This document shows positions 1 to 5,155 of a stretch of 5,155 nucleotides of DNA, one piece after another; positions within the stretch are counted from its first letter, which is position 1; every line of letters begins with the position of its first letter. The stretch comes from Planctomycetota bacterium (GTDB lineage: Bacteria; Planctomycetota; Phycisphaerae; WQYP01; JAJZKY01). The translations under genes were made by a program, and so were the position numbers. The stretch covers positions 1 through 5,155 of the forward strand of contig JAJZKY010000411.1 in NCBI GenBank assembly GCA_021803885.1, given 5' to 3'. Under the pieces are notes generated by a model. That model saw only the letters and a program-made list of their open reading frames with translations, was not told where the DNA came from and searched no databases.

Positions 1-376
1 GCGACACCATCAACACACTGATGGCACCGCGATTCCAAACCTTCGAAGATGTCCCGTTAATAGCCGCATAGAGTATAACACCTGAAAACGTGGGAATAGC
101 CGATAAGTTGTGCCGACTGTCGACAGCGGCAAAAAGCAATGCCAGTCCGGCGAATACAAAGCCAATGGCCGTGTTGATTGCCATTGGAGTTTTACCATTA
201 CCGACCTGCGCCAGCATCGGAACATGAAATGCCCAGCCGATCAATACTATGCCGCCAAGTATCACGGCCAGCGCGCCGCAGACACTGGCTGCTATTCTGG
301 AACCACGCCAGTCTTGGGAATTGGTCTGTTGTTGTATTGGATTCGCGGCCATGGAACTGGAAGGGAGTATATCCAT
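1..376 (-). CDS. N-terminal membrane region of a putative sensor/signalling protein (partial)
   Basis: The reading frame is open from the ATG at 376-374 to the left edge, about 125 residues, so only the N-terminus is seen. Two clear hydrophobic segments are visible: residues about 28-48 (IAASVCGALAVILGGIVLIG) and about 66-86 (INTAIGFVFAGLALLFAAV), then a weaker one near 96-108. Between the first two is GKTPMAINTAIGF. A short loop ending in P-M-x-x-N-T-A before a second membrane helix is typical of the N-terminal sensor regions of many PAS-containing histidine kinases and diguanylate cyclases. No catalytic domain is in view, so the output type is unknown. An in-frame stop (TAA) lies three codons upstream of ATG 376; a second ATG at 352-350 is the alternative start. 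Neither has a convincing Shine-Dalgarno sequence. The gene is divergent from the amidotransferase at 621. Sensor assignment is inference. Confidence 0.6.
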   Translation of the reverse strand, partial: MDILPSSSMAANPIQQQTNSQDWRGSRIAASVCGALAVILGGIVLIGWAFHVPMLAQVGNGKTPMAINTAIGFVFAGLALLFAAVDSRHNLSAIPTFSGVILYAAINGTSSKVWNRGAISVLMVS

Positions 377-620
377 ACGGGTTTATTTATCGGTCAAAAA
401 AGCGAATAGTGTTTATAAGAACAGAGTACCAGGTACATAGGATGATGTTCCAGGCGTTTACCGCAACCAGCCGAATCTGATTTTATGTCAATAAACAACA
501 TTTTTATCGGACATAACGTGTCATTCTGATAACTGCTTATAATATAAAAAAATGTATTCCAAAAACACCTGATTGCGTATGGTTTTGAGATCAAAGCACA
601 CCGGCGATATTATCCAGCAG
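377..620. other. Divergent intergenic region
   Basis: These 244 bp separate the sensor-like gene (minus) from the amidotransferase (plus). The right half, about 481-560, is clearly AT-rich and carries a consensus -10 box for the plus-strand gene. An 11-bp perfect palindrome, GTACCAGGTAC, sits at 426-436 on the sensor-gene side. For the minus-strand gene only weak promoter-like strings are visible (TATAAA-like on the minus strand near 413-418). No RNA gene or further ORF is supported here. Confidence 0.6.
538..543 (+). promoter_or_regulatory. -10 box of the amidotransferase (pabA/trpG) promoter
   Basis: A perfect TATAAT lies in an AT-rich stretch, with TG four bases upstream. No good -35 hexamer is seen at 16-18 bp spacing (the sequence there is around ATAACGTG), so the promoter may rely on upstream AT-rich DNA or an activator. 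Transcription would begin near 550, giving a leader of about 70 nt before the ATG at 621. Confidence 0.5.
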
Positions 621-1220
621 ATGATTTTACTTATTGATAATTATGACTCTTTCACTTACAACCTGGTGCAACGGCTGGGTGAAATTGACGGCACGAGCGT
701 CATTGAAGTGGTTCGTAACGACAAAATTTCCGTGGAACATATTGTGGAATTGCAACCGGAAAAAATCATTATTTCTCCCGGACCCTGTACCCCGCGCGAA
801 GCCGGCATCAGCAATGATGTTCTGAAACATTTTGCCCCACGCCTGCCCATCCTGGGCGTCTGCCTGGGACATCAGTGCATTGGTCACACCTTTGGTGCGG
901 TAGTGGAACGCAACTATCGGTTGATGCACGGCAAAACCTCACCGATTCATCATAATAATCAGGGAATTTTTGCCGGCTTGCCCAATCCGTTTGATGCCGC
1001 GCGGTATCATAGTCTGGTCATTCGCCCCGGTACTTTACCGGACGATTTTATGGTCACCGCCTGGACTGATGAAAATGAAATTATGGCGATACAGCACAAA
1101 CATTGGCCTTTGTACGGGGTGCAATTCCATCCCGAAAGTTTTCTCACTCCGGATGGCTACACGCTGCTGACAAATTTTTTAAAAGTCCAGGTTCCGTCTT
1201 CGGCTCCCGCACCTTCCTGA
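621..1220 (+). CDS. pabA: Glutamine amidotransferase component of p-aminobenzoate/anthranilate synthase (PabA/TrpG family)
   Basis: Supplies ammonia from glutamine to a chorismate-using partner (PabB or TrpE), making aminodeoxychorismate for folate or anthranilate for tryptophan; cytoplasmic. The 199-residue length suits the family (about 190). Visible class I GATase marks are the N-terminal ILLIDNYDSFTYNL, the oxyanion-strand ISPGPCTP (51-58), the nucleophile Cys81 in LGVCLGHQ, the HGKTSPIHH segment near 103-111, RYHSL (128-132), and His170/Glu172 in FHPES. The ATG at 621 is chosen because it gives the family's exact N-terminus; upstream in-frame starts (TTG 573) add an unrelated extension. 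No strong Shine-Dalgarno is seen. No component I gene lies in the window, so PabA and TrpG cannot be told apart; the enzyme may serve both. The C-terminal PSSAPAPS is a short low-complexity tail. It converges on dut. Confidence 0.93.
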   Translation: MILLIDNYDSFTYNLVQRLGEIDGTSVIEVVRNDKISVEHIVELQPEKIIISPGPCTPREAGISNDVLKHFAPRLPILGVCLGHQCIGHTFGAVVERNYRLMHGKTSPIHHNNQGIFAGLPNPFDAARYHSLVIRPGTLPDDFMVTAWTDENEIMAIQHKHWPLYGVQFHPESFLTPDGYTLLTNFLKVQVPSSAPAPS

Positions 1221-1278
1221 TGGGGCCAACACCGGAAGTTTATGAGCCTTCAAGCGCCGCGATAGTTCGTTCGGCGGC
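1221..1278. other. Convergent intergenic gap with weak hairpin
   Basis: These 58 bp lie between the stop of the plus-strand amidotransferase and the stop of dut. A modest GC-rich inverted repeat (CGCCG at 1255-1259, CGGCG at 1272-1276, 12-nt loop) could fold in RNA from either strand, but no T-run follows it in either direction. It does not qualify as a classical intrinsic terminator. Confidence 0.3.
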
Positions 1279-1740
1279 CTAATGCCCGGTGCTGCCGAAG
1301 CCGCCGGTGCCGCGCGCGGTAGTGGAGAGATGCTCCGGGGAATCCACAGTCTTCCATGCGGCGCGGGTGACCGGGGCGATAACCAGCTGCGCAATGCGCA
1401 TGCCGCGAGTAATGACAAAGGGTTCTGAACCGAGGTTAATCATGATGATTTTAAGCTCTCCGCGGTAATCCGCGTCAATAGTACCGGGAGCATTGGGCAG
1501 GGTAATACCGTTCTTCAGGGCCAAGCCGGATCGGGGTCGGATTTGTGCTTCATAGCCATCGGGAATGGCTATGACAAAACCGCAGGGCACCAATACTCTC
1601 TGCAAGGGCGCAAGGGCCAGCGGTGCCATCACCGCCGCCTGTAAATCCATGCCGGCGCTGTGCGGGGTTTGATACTCTGGAAGTTCCAATCCTCGACCAT
1701 GTGGAAGCCAGGCAAATTCAACGGTCAGGCGATCATGCAA
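1279..1740 (-). CDS. dut: Deoxyuridine 5'-triphosphate nucleotidohydrolase (dUTPase)
   Basis: Hydrolyses dUTP to dUMP and pyrophosphate, keeping uracil out of DNA and feeding thymidylate synthesis; the family is a homotrimer in the cytoplasm. All five trimeric-dUTPase motifs are present in 153 residues (E. coli Dut is about 151): I AGMDLQA (29-35), II RPRSGLA (68-74), [16 protein letters not shown] (83-95, catalytic Asp89 and uracil-side Tyr92), [11 protein letters not shown] (112-120), [12 protein letters not shown] (143-153, the flexible C-terminal arm with Arg143 and Phe148). The start is the TTG at 1740-1738. It sits 7 nt after AGGAG and gives the normal family length. The same frame runs on to 1857 only as an overlap with the upstream gene, and no in-frame ATG occurs before Met31. 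It is the last gene of the glyA-GATase-dut cluster, 41 nt after the preceding stop. Confidence 0.95.
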   Translation of the reverse strand: MHDRLTVEFAWLPHGRGLELPEYQTPHSAGMDLQAAVMAPLALAPLQRVLVPCGFVIAIPDGYEAQIRPRSGLALKNGITLPNAPGTIDADYRGELKIIMINLGSEPFVITRGMRIAQLVIAPVTRAAWKTVDSPEHLSTTARGTGGFGSTGH

Positions 1741-1747
1741 TGGCCAA

Positions 1748-1752
1748 CTCCT
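1748..1752 (-). promoter_or_regulatory. Ribosome binding site deciding the dut TTG start
   Basis: On the minus strand AGGAG is followed by 7 nt and then TTG at 1740-1738. This strong, well-spaced site is the main reason to accept a TTG start for dut. Confidence 0.65.
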
Positions 1753-1781
1753 GAAGATATAAAGAGGTACTGTAAACCGGG

Positions 1782-2486
1782 TTATTTCACCAGCGCCGTC
1801 CAACGTGAAAATACTTCGCCCCCCAGCCGCTCCAGCGCCGCACCATGCAGGGGCCACCCTTGCAGGATTTCAGAGCCGGTTATGCCCGCCTGATGAAGTT
1901 CCTCCGGGAAGGCCTGAATCATCCGGTCCATCTGGGGTAAACTCAGTTCCAGGTGGCAGAGAAAACCATAGGCATTGCGATCAAAGCGAAAAGCCTGACA
2001 GGCCGTCAGATCAGACCGCAACAGTGGTACAGAACCCGCGGGAACATCAAACACATCACCATGCCAGTGCATCGCCATAAAGGACTCCGGCAGCCCCACG
2101 GCGAGAGCATCGCCTTTGGCAGCAGGCAACCTGGATACCAGATACCAGCCGATTTCCTTCTTCGGCCCCGGATACACCTTGGCCCCCAGCGCCGCCGCGA
2201 GCAGTTGACTGCCAAGGCAAATGCCAAGAATGGGTTTATTCTGTTTGAGTGTCTGTTCTATTAACCGCAGTTCATCACGTATAAAGGGATATTGGGCCTC
2301 CTCATAAACGCCCATAGGACCGCCCATTATCACCAACGCCGAATATGAATCCATGGTCTCCGGGACGTTCTGGCCGGCGAATAATTCAATAGTGGCGCTG
2401 CGGCGATTCGCACATTGCAGCGCGGCGGCGATATTACCCGCGTGTTCGCAAGCCGCGTGTTGAAGAATTAAAACCTCATGATCCAT
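1782..2486 (-). CDS. Stand-alone class I glutamine amidotransferase, GMP-synthase-like
   Basis: A 234-residue protein consisting of a class I GATase domain without a synthetase partner domain. Visible marks are [11 protein letters not shown] (52-62, oxyanion region), the nucleophile Cys90 in [11 protein letters not shown], and the His178/Glu180 pair in CHLELS, which takes the place of the HPE of biosynthetic amidotransferases and is usual in this group. [11 protein letters not shown] (139-149) is also typical of the GMP-synthase-like/YfeJ group. Some relatives, such as plant GGP1, are gamma-glutamyl peptidases acting on glutathione conjugates; most bacterial members have no proven substrate. 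The ATG at 2486 is preceded by GGAG with 7-nt spacing. The gene begins 18 nt after glyA stops and ends 41 nt before dut, so co-transcription is likely. The triad looks intact, so activity is expected; substrate is unknown. Confidence 0.88.
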   Translation of the reverse strand: MDHEVLILQHAACEHAGNIAAALQCANRRSATIELFAGQNVPETMDSYSALVIMGGPMGVYEEAQYPFIRDELRLIEQTLKQNKPILGICLGSQLLAAALGAKVYPGPKKEIGWYLVSRLPAAKGDALAVGLPESFMAMHWHGDVFDVPAGSVPLLRSDLTACQAFRFDRNAYGFLCHLELSLPQMDRMIQAFPEELHQAGITGSEILQGWPLHGAALERLGGEVFSRWTALVK

Positions 2487-2504
2487 GAATACTCTCCAGC
2501 CGGA

Positions 2505-3806
2505 CTATCGCGCTGCCGCCGCAGTTTGTTCCCGCACTTGTTGGGAAGCCGGTACGCGGCATTCCAGATGCGGCAACGGATACTGCCGGGTAAAGTCAGA
2601 AACCTCGCCGCGAATTCGAAGCAGCGTTTTTTCATCACCAGCGCTGGACGCGGCGCGATCGAACCACTGAGCCACCAGTTTCATCTCCGGCTCTTTGAGG
2701 CCGCGGGTGGTTAAGGCCGGCGTGCCCACACGAATGCCGGAAGTTTCCATGGCTTTGCGGGTATCAAATGGAACCATGTTTTTATTGACAATCATTCCCG
2801 CGGTCTGCAACCACTGTTCCGCCATCGCACCGGTTAAATTAGCGTCCTTGGCACGCAGGTCGATGAGCATTAAATGGTTGTCCGTGCCACCGGATACCAG
2901 GCGATAACCGCGGCGGGTTAATTCCTCCGCCAGCACCTGGGCGTTTTTAATGATCTGCTGACAATACAGTTTGAATTCCGGTCGCAGCGCTTCAGCAAAG
3001 GCTACCGCTTTGGCCGCAATAATGTGCATCAACGGACCGCCCTGCAGACCGGGAAAAACAGCGGAATCGAGTTTTTTTGCCCACAGAGCCTGGCATAAAA
3101 CCATGCCGGAGCGCGGGCCACGCAGAGTTTTGTGCGTGGTGGTGGTGACGAACTCCGCGTATGGCACGGGCGAGGGATGCAGGCCGGTGGCCACAAGTCC
3201 GGCGAAATGCGCCATATCTGCCATCTGCACCGCCCCCACCTCATGGGCAATTTCCGCAAAGCCCGCAAAATCCCATACGCGGGGATACGCACTGGCACCG
3301 GTGATAATCAGTTTGGGCTTATGTTCATGAGCCAATTTTCGGACTTCCGCCAGATCAATGCGTTCGGTTTTGGGATTCAGCGTGTAATGAACCGCTTTGA
3401 ACCATTTGCCGGAAAGATTCACCGATTTACCATGCGTGAGATGCCCACCATGATCCAGATGCAACCCCATAATGGTGTCGCCCGGACTAATGGCCGCAAG
3501 AAATACCGCCTGATTGGCCTGCGAACCCGAGTGCGGCTGCACATTGACATGATCGCATCCAAAAAGTTGCCGAGCGCGATCCCGAGCCAGATTCTCAACG
3601 ACATCCATGTACTGGCAGCCGCCATAATATCGTTTGCCGGGATAGCCTTCAGCATATTTATTCGTCAATGGTGTGGCCGCCGCGGCCAGGACCGCCGGTG
3701 AAACGTGATTCTCACTGGCAATAAGTTCCAGTGTCGATTCCTGACGATTCTCTTCATCACAAATAGCCTGCCACAATTCAGGATCTTGATTCGCTATGGG
3801 ATTCAT
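2505..3806 (-). CDS. glyA: Serine hydroxymethyltransferase
   Basis: PLP enzyme that interconverts serine plus tetrahydrofolate with glycine plus 5,10-methylenetetrahydrofolate, the main source of one-carbon units; cytoplasmic. The 433-residue product is collinear with bacterial Gly[15 protein letters not shown] (24-37), [14 protein letters not shown] (51-64), PHSGSQAN (91-98), DMAHFAGL with cofactor-binding Asp197 and His200, [14 protein letters not shown] with the Schiff-base Lys226, [11 protein letters not shown] (307-317), and [14 protein letters not shown] with the substrate-carboxylate Arg359. The start is the ATG at 3806, which gives the usual N-terminus and has GAGG 8 nt upstream. The frame stays open to 3962 but that part overlaps the promoter. 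The C-terminal tail ([10 protein letters not shown]) is slightly longer than usual and low in complexity. It is the first gene of the glyA-GATase-dut cluster. Confidence 0.97.
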   Translation of the reverse strand: MNPIANQDPELWQAICDEENRQESTLELIASENHVSPAVLAAAATPLTNKYAEGYPGKRYYGGCQYMDVVENLARDRARQLFGCDHVNVQPHSGSQANQAVFLAAISPGDTIMGLHLDHGGHLTHGKSVNLSGKWFKAVHYTLNPKTERIDLAEVRKLAHEHKPKLIITGASAYPRVWDFAGFAEIAHEVGAVQMADMAHFAGLVATGLHPSPVPYAEFVTTTTHKTLRGPRSGMVLCQALWAKKLDSAVFPGLQGGPLMHIIAAKAVAFAEALRPEFKLYCQQIIKNAQVLAEELTRRGYRLVSGGTDNHLMLIDLRAKDANLTGAMAEQWLQTAGMIVNKNMVPFDTRKAMETSGIRVGTPALTTRGLKEPEMKLVAQWFDRAASSAGDEKTLLRIRGEVSDFTRQYPLPHLECRVPASQQVREQTAAAAR

Positions 3807-3857
3807 CCGTCCTACCTCAAATTCAATCCAGGCGCAGCCTTTGCACCCAAGAGGATA

Positions 3858-3887
3858 ATTATAGCCAGAGAACGTCCTGAATGCGAA
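3858..3887 (-). promoter_or_regulatory. Predicted sigma70-type promoter of glyA
   Basis: On the minus strand TTCGCA (3887-3882, 4 of 6 matches to TTGACA), an 18-bp spacer and a perfect TATAAT (3863-3858). Transcription would start near 3851, leaving a leader of about 45 nt with the GAGG ribosome site at 3818-3815. The leader is too short to hold a known folate, glycine or SAM riboswitch, and I see none. Confidence 0.55.
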
Positions 3888-4038
3888 GCCCGACCAAGGA
3901 CGGAAATAAATGGGGTGCAGCCAGAAATTGTGGCACTCGGCGATCGGCACATCCTGGGACAATGGTGGCCAAGCAGTTCAGAACCGCTTGAAGCCAAAAA
4001 TATGGTCGCAACCGGACTGATTAATAAGCCGTAAAGGG
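3888..4038. other. Intergenic stretch upstream of the glyA promoter with one hairpin
   Basis: About 150 bp without a supported gene. A hairpin-forming inverted repeat is present at 3967-3995: minus-strand RNA would pair 12 bases around a CUG loop, with one G-U pair and a 2-nt bulge. On the minus strand a T-run precedes the hairpin rather than following it, so it does not look like a terminator for either strand. ORFs that cross the region lack ribosome sites and recognisable protein features. Confidence 0.4.
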
Positions 4039-4160
4039 GTAACCGTTCACGAAGGGACGATGGGGCAGGCTGGAAGCCCGCACCACAAGAGGTTCCCACC
4101 CTTTGGGCTATGTCAAAACCGCGGTAATTCTGGCCCGTCGGCATGACCGTGAACGGTTAC
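4039..4160. repeat. 122-bp repeat-like element with perfect 13-bp inverted ends (MITE/REP-like)
   Basis: The ends are exact inverted copies: GTAACCGTTCACG at 4039-4051 and CGTGAACGGTTAC at 4148-4160. The interior encodes no transposase. It contains GGCAGGCTGGAAGCCCGC (4064-4081), with a small GGCT/AGCC dyad, a string of the kind often seen in dispersed intergenic repeats of Planctomycetota and related genomes. The size, the absence of coding and the intergenic position fit a non-autonomous miniature element mobilised in trans. Ends beginning GTAA recall IS66-type termini, but no 8-bp target duplication is seen (GTAAAGGG on the left, TATCTTTT on the right). Dispersal cannot be tested in one window. 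Confidence 0.5.
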
Positions 4161-4166
4161 TATCTT

Positions 4167-4195
4167 TTGTTGTTCGTCTGATAAACTATTATAAT
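4167..4195 (+). promoter_or_regulatory. Predicted promoter of the exported-protein gene
   Basis: TTGTTG (4167-4172, weak -35 with TTG conserved), a 17-bp spacer, and a perfect TATAAT (4190-4195). Transcription would start near 4202, giving a leader of about 48 nt before the ATG at 4250. The -35 begins 6 bp from the end of the 122-bp repeat-like element. The -10 lies inside a dyad, which suggests repressor control. Confidence 0.55.
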
Positions 4196-4203
4196 GTTAT
4201 CAG
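4178..4203. promoter_or_regulatory. Dyad centred on the -10 box (operator candidate)
   Basis: CTGATAA (4178-4184) and TTATCAG (4197-4203) are perfect 7-bp inverted copies separated by 12 bp, with the TATAAT box between them. A 26-bp dyad over a -10 element is a common layout for a dimeric repressor, but AT-rich dyads also occur by chance. No regulator is identified. Confidence 0.35.
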
Positions 4204-4222
4204 GTCGTTGGTGGTCAACGAC
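4204..4222 (+). promoter_or_regulatory. Stem-loop at the predicted 5' end of the mRNA
   Basis: GTCGTTG (4204-4210), loop GTGGT, CAACGAC (4216-4222): a perfect 7-bp stem that starts within about 2 nt of the predicted transcription start. It could stabilise the 5' end of the transcript or act as a second operator. It does not cover the GGAG ribosome site at 4240-4243. Confidence 0.4.
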
Positions 4223-4249
4223 TATCTGGGTTCATTTTTGGAGCTGCGT

Positions 4250-4636
4250 ATGAATCGTAAAAGGCTTTCCGGGGTCATGGCCATACTTGTGGTCGGCGTC
4301 ATGTCGGTAAGCACATTTGCGGCGGCCGCTAAGCGCATAACGGTCACGGGGCAATTGCTGGATATGAAATGCTATTCGGCTTTTGGAGCTACGGGTCGAG
4401 CCCATGGCAAAACCTGCGGCAAGAAATGTCTGGAATCGGGGATTCCCGCGGGCATTCTGATCCATGGCCAGGCTTGGACGCTGGCGACCAATTCCCGGCC
4501 GCTGGCTCCGTATGTCGGTTTAACCATTGAAGTCATGGGTAAAGCCAACGCGCATGACCACGTACTGATTCCCTCTATGATCAAAGTCAAGGACCATGGT
4601 CATTGGAAGACCATTGTGGGCAGATCGAAAATGTGA
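4250..4636 (+). CDS. Small exported protein with C/H/C/C pattern, function unknown
   Basis: The 128-residue product starts with a Sec-type signal peptide: basic MNRKR, hydrophobic LSGVMAILVVGVMSVSTF, then AAAA with likely cleavage near residues 24-27, leaving a mature protein of about 100 residues. The mature part shows GQLLDMKC (Cys41), His52, Cys56 and Cys60 in HGKTCGKKCLESG, then IPAGILIHGQAWTL, LAPYVGLTIEVMG and a His-rich KVKDHGHW end. The order G-x-x-x-D-x-x-C, H, C-x3-C, G-x-P, then beta-strand-like repeats ending V-x-G resembles a widespread uncharacterised group of small exported bacterial proteins. Metal or heme binding or disulfides are possible, none proven. The ATG at 4250 follows GGAG with 6-nt spacing; earlier in-frame starts cross the promoter. 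It converges on pheT. Confidence 0.85.
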   Translation: MNRKRLSGVMAILVVGVMSVSTFAAAAKRITVTGQLLDMKCYSAFGATGRAHGKTCGKKCLESGIPAGILIHGQAWTLATNSRPLAPYVGLTIEVMGKANAHDHVLIPSMIKVKDHGHWKTIVGRSKM

Positions 4637-4724
4637 TTCTGCGACACACTATTCACCTTGTTTGGCGCAACGCAATCCCGGGCATGCTGTGCGGGTGTGT
4701 TCGGATATATTCCTCTGCGAGTTA
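4637..4724. other. Convergent intergenic gap, no clear terminator
   Basis: These 88 bp separate the stop of the exported-protein gene from the stop of pheT. Short dyads such as GCATGC (4682-4687) are present, but no stem followed by a T-run is visible in either direction. Confidence 0.4.
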
Positions 4725-5155
4725 TTAAGCCCGCAGCGCTGCTTGGTAATGCGCGGCAAGAATCTCCAGTGCGTTATTTACCTGCTGATCCACCTGTTCC
4801 GAACGAAGGGTAGATTGCCCGTCACGGAATACCAGCGTGAACGTAAGACTTTTTTTCCCCGTGCCGATTTGCGCATTGCGGAAGGTTCCCACAAATTCGA
4901 CGGATTCAAGAAATTTCAGGTCGCCGGCATGAATGGCTGAGTATACGTCCGCCCAGCGCACTGTATTGGCTACTACAACGGATAGATCCCGCCGCACTGC
5001 GGGAAACCGAGGCAACGGTCGTGCCCGTCGCACAGGATCAAAAATAGCAATCAGTTTTTCCAATTCCAGTTCCACAACGGCGGCGGGCTGACGAAGATCA
5101 TAAAATTTTAACACTTGAGGCGCTATTAAACCCACCCGCCGATTACCGGACGCAA
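4725..5155 (-). CDS. pheT: Phenylalanyl-tRNA synthetase beta subunit, C-terminal end (partial)
   Basis: Part of the alpha2-beta2 enzyme that charges tRNA-Phe. Only the last 142 complete codons lie in the window; the frame is open to the right edge and the 5' part lies beyond it. The first visible residues, ASGNRRVGLIAPQVLKFYDL, match the end of the catalytic-like core of PheT, where a GxIG-type strand precedes xPxVLxxFDL. The remaining part, from about residue 48, is the ferredoxin-fold anticodon-binding domain: FPAVRRDLSVVV, ESVEFVGTFRNAQIGTGKKS, LTFTLVFRDGQSTLRSEQV, and a final helix ending AALRA before TAA. This domain contacts the tRNA-Phe anticodon region. The GTG at 5135-5133 is internal, not a start. 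No break is seen. Confidence 0.95.
   Translation of the reverse strand, partial: ASGNRRVGLIAPQVLKFYDLRQPAAVVELELEKLIAIFDPVRRARPLPRFPAVRRDLSVVVANTVRWADVYSAIHAGDLKFLESVEFVGTFRNAQIGTGKKSLTFTLVFRDGQSTLRSEQVDQQVNNALEILAAHYQAALRA

Noticed and set aside
1255..1276. Intrinsic terminator between pabA and dut
   Set aside because: The stem is only 5 bp with a 12-nt loop and there is no T-run on either side.
1741..1857. Extension of dut upstream into the GATase gene
   Set aside because: It overlaps the end of the upstream gene, adds sequence unlike dUTPase, and TTG 1740 has a well-placed AGGAG.
3132..3701. 189-codon plus-strand ORF antisense to glyA
   Set aside because: It is a shadow of the strongly supported glyA frame, with no family resemblance of its own.
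3807..3851. Riboswitch in the glyA leader
   Set aside because: The predicted leader is about 45 nt, too short for the known glycine, THF or SAM riboswitch folds, and no matching core motifs are visible.
3807..3962. In-frame N-terminal extension of glyA by 52 codons
   Set aside because: The extension has no similarity to SHMT N-termini, overlaps the predicted glyA promoter, and the ATG at 3806 has a good ribosome site and gives the family N-terminus.
3812..4144. 110-codon minus-strand ORF upstream of glyA
   Set aside because: It crosses the repeat-like element and the glyA promoter, has no ribosome site and no recognisable domain. The GAGFQPAP-like segment is only the translation of the dispersed-repeat motif.
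4103..4249. N-terminal extension of the exported protein by 49 codons
   Set aside because: It would place the signal peptide in the interior, runs through the repeat-like element and promoter, and lacks a ribosome site; ATG 4250 has GGAG at 6-nt spacing.

Overview
The window is ordinary bacterial chromosome with moderate GC and short intergenic gaps. It holds core-metabolism genes and one small exported protein. Nothing reads as phage, plasmid, CRISPR or a defence locus. The lineage cannot be fixed from sequence alone. The style of the serine hydroxymethyltransferase, the small Cys-containing exported protein and a dispersed-repeat motif of the GGCTGGAAGCC type would all fit the Planctomycetota/PVC or Acidobacteria neighbourhood, but this is inference.

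Layout from left to right. Positions 1-376 (minus) hold the 5' end of a membrane protein that looks like the N-terminal sensor region of a signalling protein and runs off the left edge. A 244-bp divergent intergenic region follows, with a consensus -10 box. Positions 621-1220 (plus) are a class I glutamine amidotransferase of the PabA/TrpG type. Convergent to it is a three-gene minus-strand cluster read from about 3851 to 1279: glyA (serine hydroxymethyltransferase), a stand-alone GMP-synthase-like class I glutamine amidotransferase, and dut (dUTPase, apparently starting at TTG). A good promoter and a Shine-Dalgarno sequence precede glyA. Between glyA and the next plus-strand gene lie 443 bp without a gene. 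They hold the glyA promoter, an unexplained hairpin, a 122-bp repeat-like element with perfect 13-bp inverted ends, and a second promoter decorated with two dyad symmetries. Positions 4250-4636 (plus) encode a 128-residue exported protein with a conserved-looking C/H/C/C pattern. The right edge (minus) is the C-terminal end of pheT, the phenylalanyl-tRNA synthetase beta subunit.

Functionally, glyA (one-carbon units on tetrahydrofolate), dut (dUMP supply for thymidylate synthesis) and pabA/trpG (p-aminobenzoate for folate, if it is PabA) point loosely to folate and thymidylate metabolism, although pabA is convergent and not part of the same transcript. I found no convincing undescribed multi-gene system. 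The items most worth a second look are the short inverted-repeat element, the structured promoter and leader of the exported protein, and the uncharacterised amidotransferase inside the glyA-dut cluster.
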